NCBI GenBank assembly: GCA_002399815.1
Contig: DHEJ01000006.1
Coordinates: 22,572-28,788, forward strand
Length of the DNA stretch: 6,217 nt
Source of the DNA: Acholeplasmataceae bacterium UBA4853
Lineage (GTDB): Bacteria; Bacillota_I; Bacilli_A; Acholeplasmatales; Acholeplasmataceae
Direction of reading: 5' to 3'
Positions 5,696 through 6,217 of this stretch are shown here, piece after piece. The first letter of the stretch is position 1; each line of letters begins with the position of its first letter. Both the position numbers and the translations under genes were made by a program. Below the pieces are notes generated by a model that saw nothing but the letters and a program-made list of their open reading frames with translations, was not told the origin of the DNA and did not search any database.

Positions 5696-6217
5696 AACGT
5701 GTTTGGCGTATATTAAGAGTATTTCTAATCATTGTCTTATCGATTGTCGTTGTGGTTTCTGTTTTTAATTTTTCACCTTGGACATTTTCTAGTGTGAATG
5801 GTACAAATCTGTTTAGAAAAGAAGGAAAATATCCATTGATCATTCCTCATGGAGGAGCAAAAGACTTAGCACCAGAAAATACTGAATATTCCTATGATAT
5901 GCTTGTTGATGAATTTAGAGCAGATGTGTTAGAAATAGATTTAGCATTAACTAAAGATAATATCTTAATTTCACACCATAATCTAGAACTTGAGATGTCT
6001 AGTAATTCAGATATGAATGATGCTTTAATTAGATCTTATACATACCAAGAAATTATTGATGAATATGAAGCAGATGATTATTATTTAGCTAGAAAGTTTA
6101 GATATCCAGATGATTATAATTATGATCCAGTAAAAGGTATTGAACCATTTAAGGATGAAACAGACCCAGTAATTATGTCTAAGATGAAACCTGCAAAGTT
6201 AGAGGATATATTTGCTG
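5692..6217 (+). CDS. Membrane-anchored glycerophosphodiester phosphodiesterase family protein, 5' part
   Basis: The reading frame is open from ATG 5692 to the window edge (175 residues visible), so the C-terminal part is missing. Residues 1-7 are basic (MKRVWRI) and residues 8-26 form a hydrophobic helix rich in I, V and L. This is probably an uncleaved anchor or signal leaving the enzyme outside the membrane. The GDPD fold starts with LIIPHGGAKDLAPENT (49-64): His53 is the first catalytic histidine and PENT is typical. VLEIDLALTKDN (79-90) supplies the metal ligands Glu81 and Asp83, and LISHHN (92-97) gives the second catalytic His, probably His96. MKPAKLEDIF (165-174) corresponds to the IPTLEE block. 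Departures are HGG for the usual HRG, HN for HD, and an acidic, tyrosine-rich segment (about 117-165) longer than in short family members. The family hydrolyses glycerophosphodiesters to glycerol-3-phosphate and an alcohol; the exact substrate is unknown. It overlaps folD by 4 bases. Confidence 0.88.
   Translation, partial: MKRVWRILRVFLIIVLSIVVVVSVFNFSPWTFSSVNGTNLFRKEGKYPLIIPHGGAKDLAPENTEYSYDMLVDEFRADVLEIDLALTKDNILISHHNLELEMSSNSDMNDALIRSYTYQEIIDEYEADDYYLARKFRYPDDYNYDPVKGIEPFKDETDPVIMSKMKPAKLEDIFA

Overview
The window is AT-rich with compact, same-strand gene order, and it looks like a low-GC Firmicutes/Mollicutes-type chromosome, most plausibly Acholeplasma or a relative. The genus is inferred from composition and gene content, not proven. 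Every tryptophan codon I checked in the real genes is TGG, and two genes end in TGA inside ATGA overlaps. This points to the standard bacterial code (code 11), as in Acholeplasma, and not to the Mycoplasma code in which TGA is Trp. All genes lie on the + strand.

Layout. (1) 1-1342 is the 3' part of pflB (pyruvate formate-lyase); its 5' part lies outside the window. A one-base frameshift near 154-165 interrupts it upstream of the catalytic Cys-Cys pair. (2) 1329-2084 is pflA, the radical-SAM activase, overlapping the end of pflB. A strong Rho-independent terminator follows at 2101-2134. (3) 2135-2486 holds no intact gene but contains a decayed, N-terminally truncated GlnQ-type ABC ATPase. (4) 2487-3188 is a yaaA-family gene. 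(5) 3189-3275 is a short gap with -10-like boxes and a weak hairpin. (6) 3276-4862 is fhs, 4859-5695 is folD and 5692-6217+ is a membrane-anchored glycerophosphodiester phosphodiesterase cut by the window edge. These last three are chained by ATGA overlaps and look like one operon.

How it fits together. PflB, activated by PflA, splits pyruvate with CoA into acetyl-CoA and formate. Fhs attaches formate to tetrahydrofolate using ATP, and FolD interconverts 10-formyl-, methenyl- and methylene-THF for purine and thymidylate synthesis. Formate made by the first unit is therefore a substrate for the later one. YaaA (peroxide/iron stress) and the phosphodiesterase have no obvious direct part in this pathway.

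I see no mobile element, CRISPR array, RNA gene or evidently new system here. The points worth a second look are the pflB frameshift, the ABC-transporter remnant, a few residue departures in FolD, Fhs and the phosphodiesterase, and the translational chaining of that last gene to folate genes.
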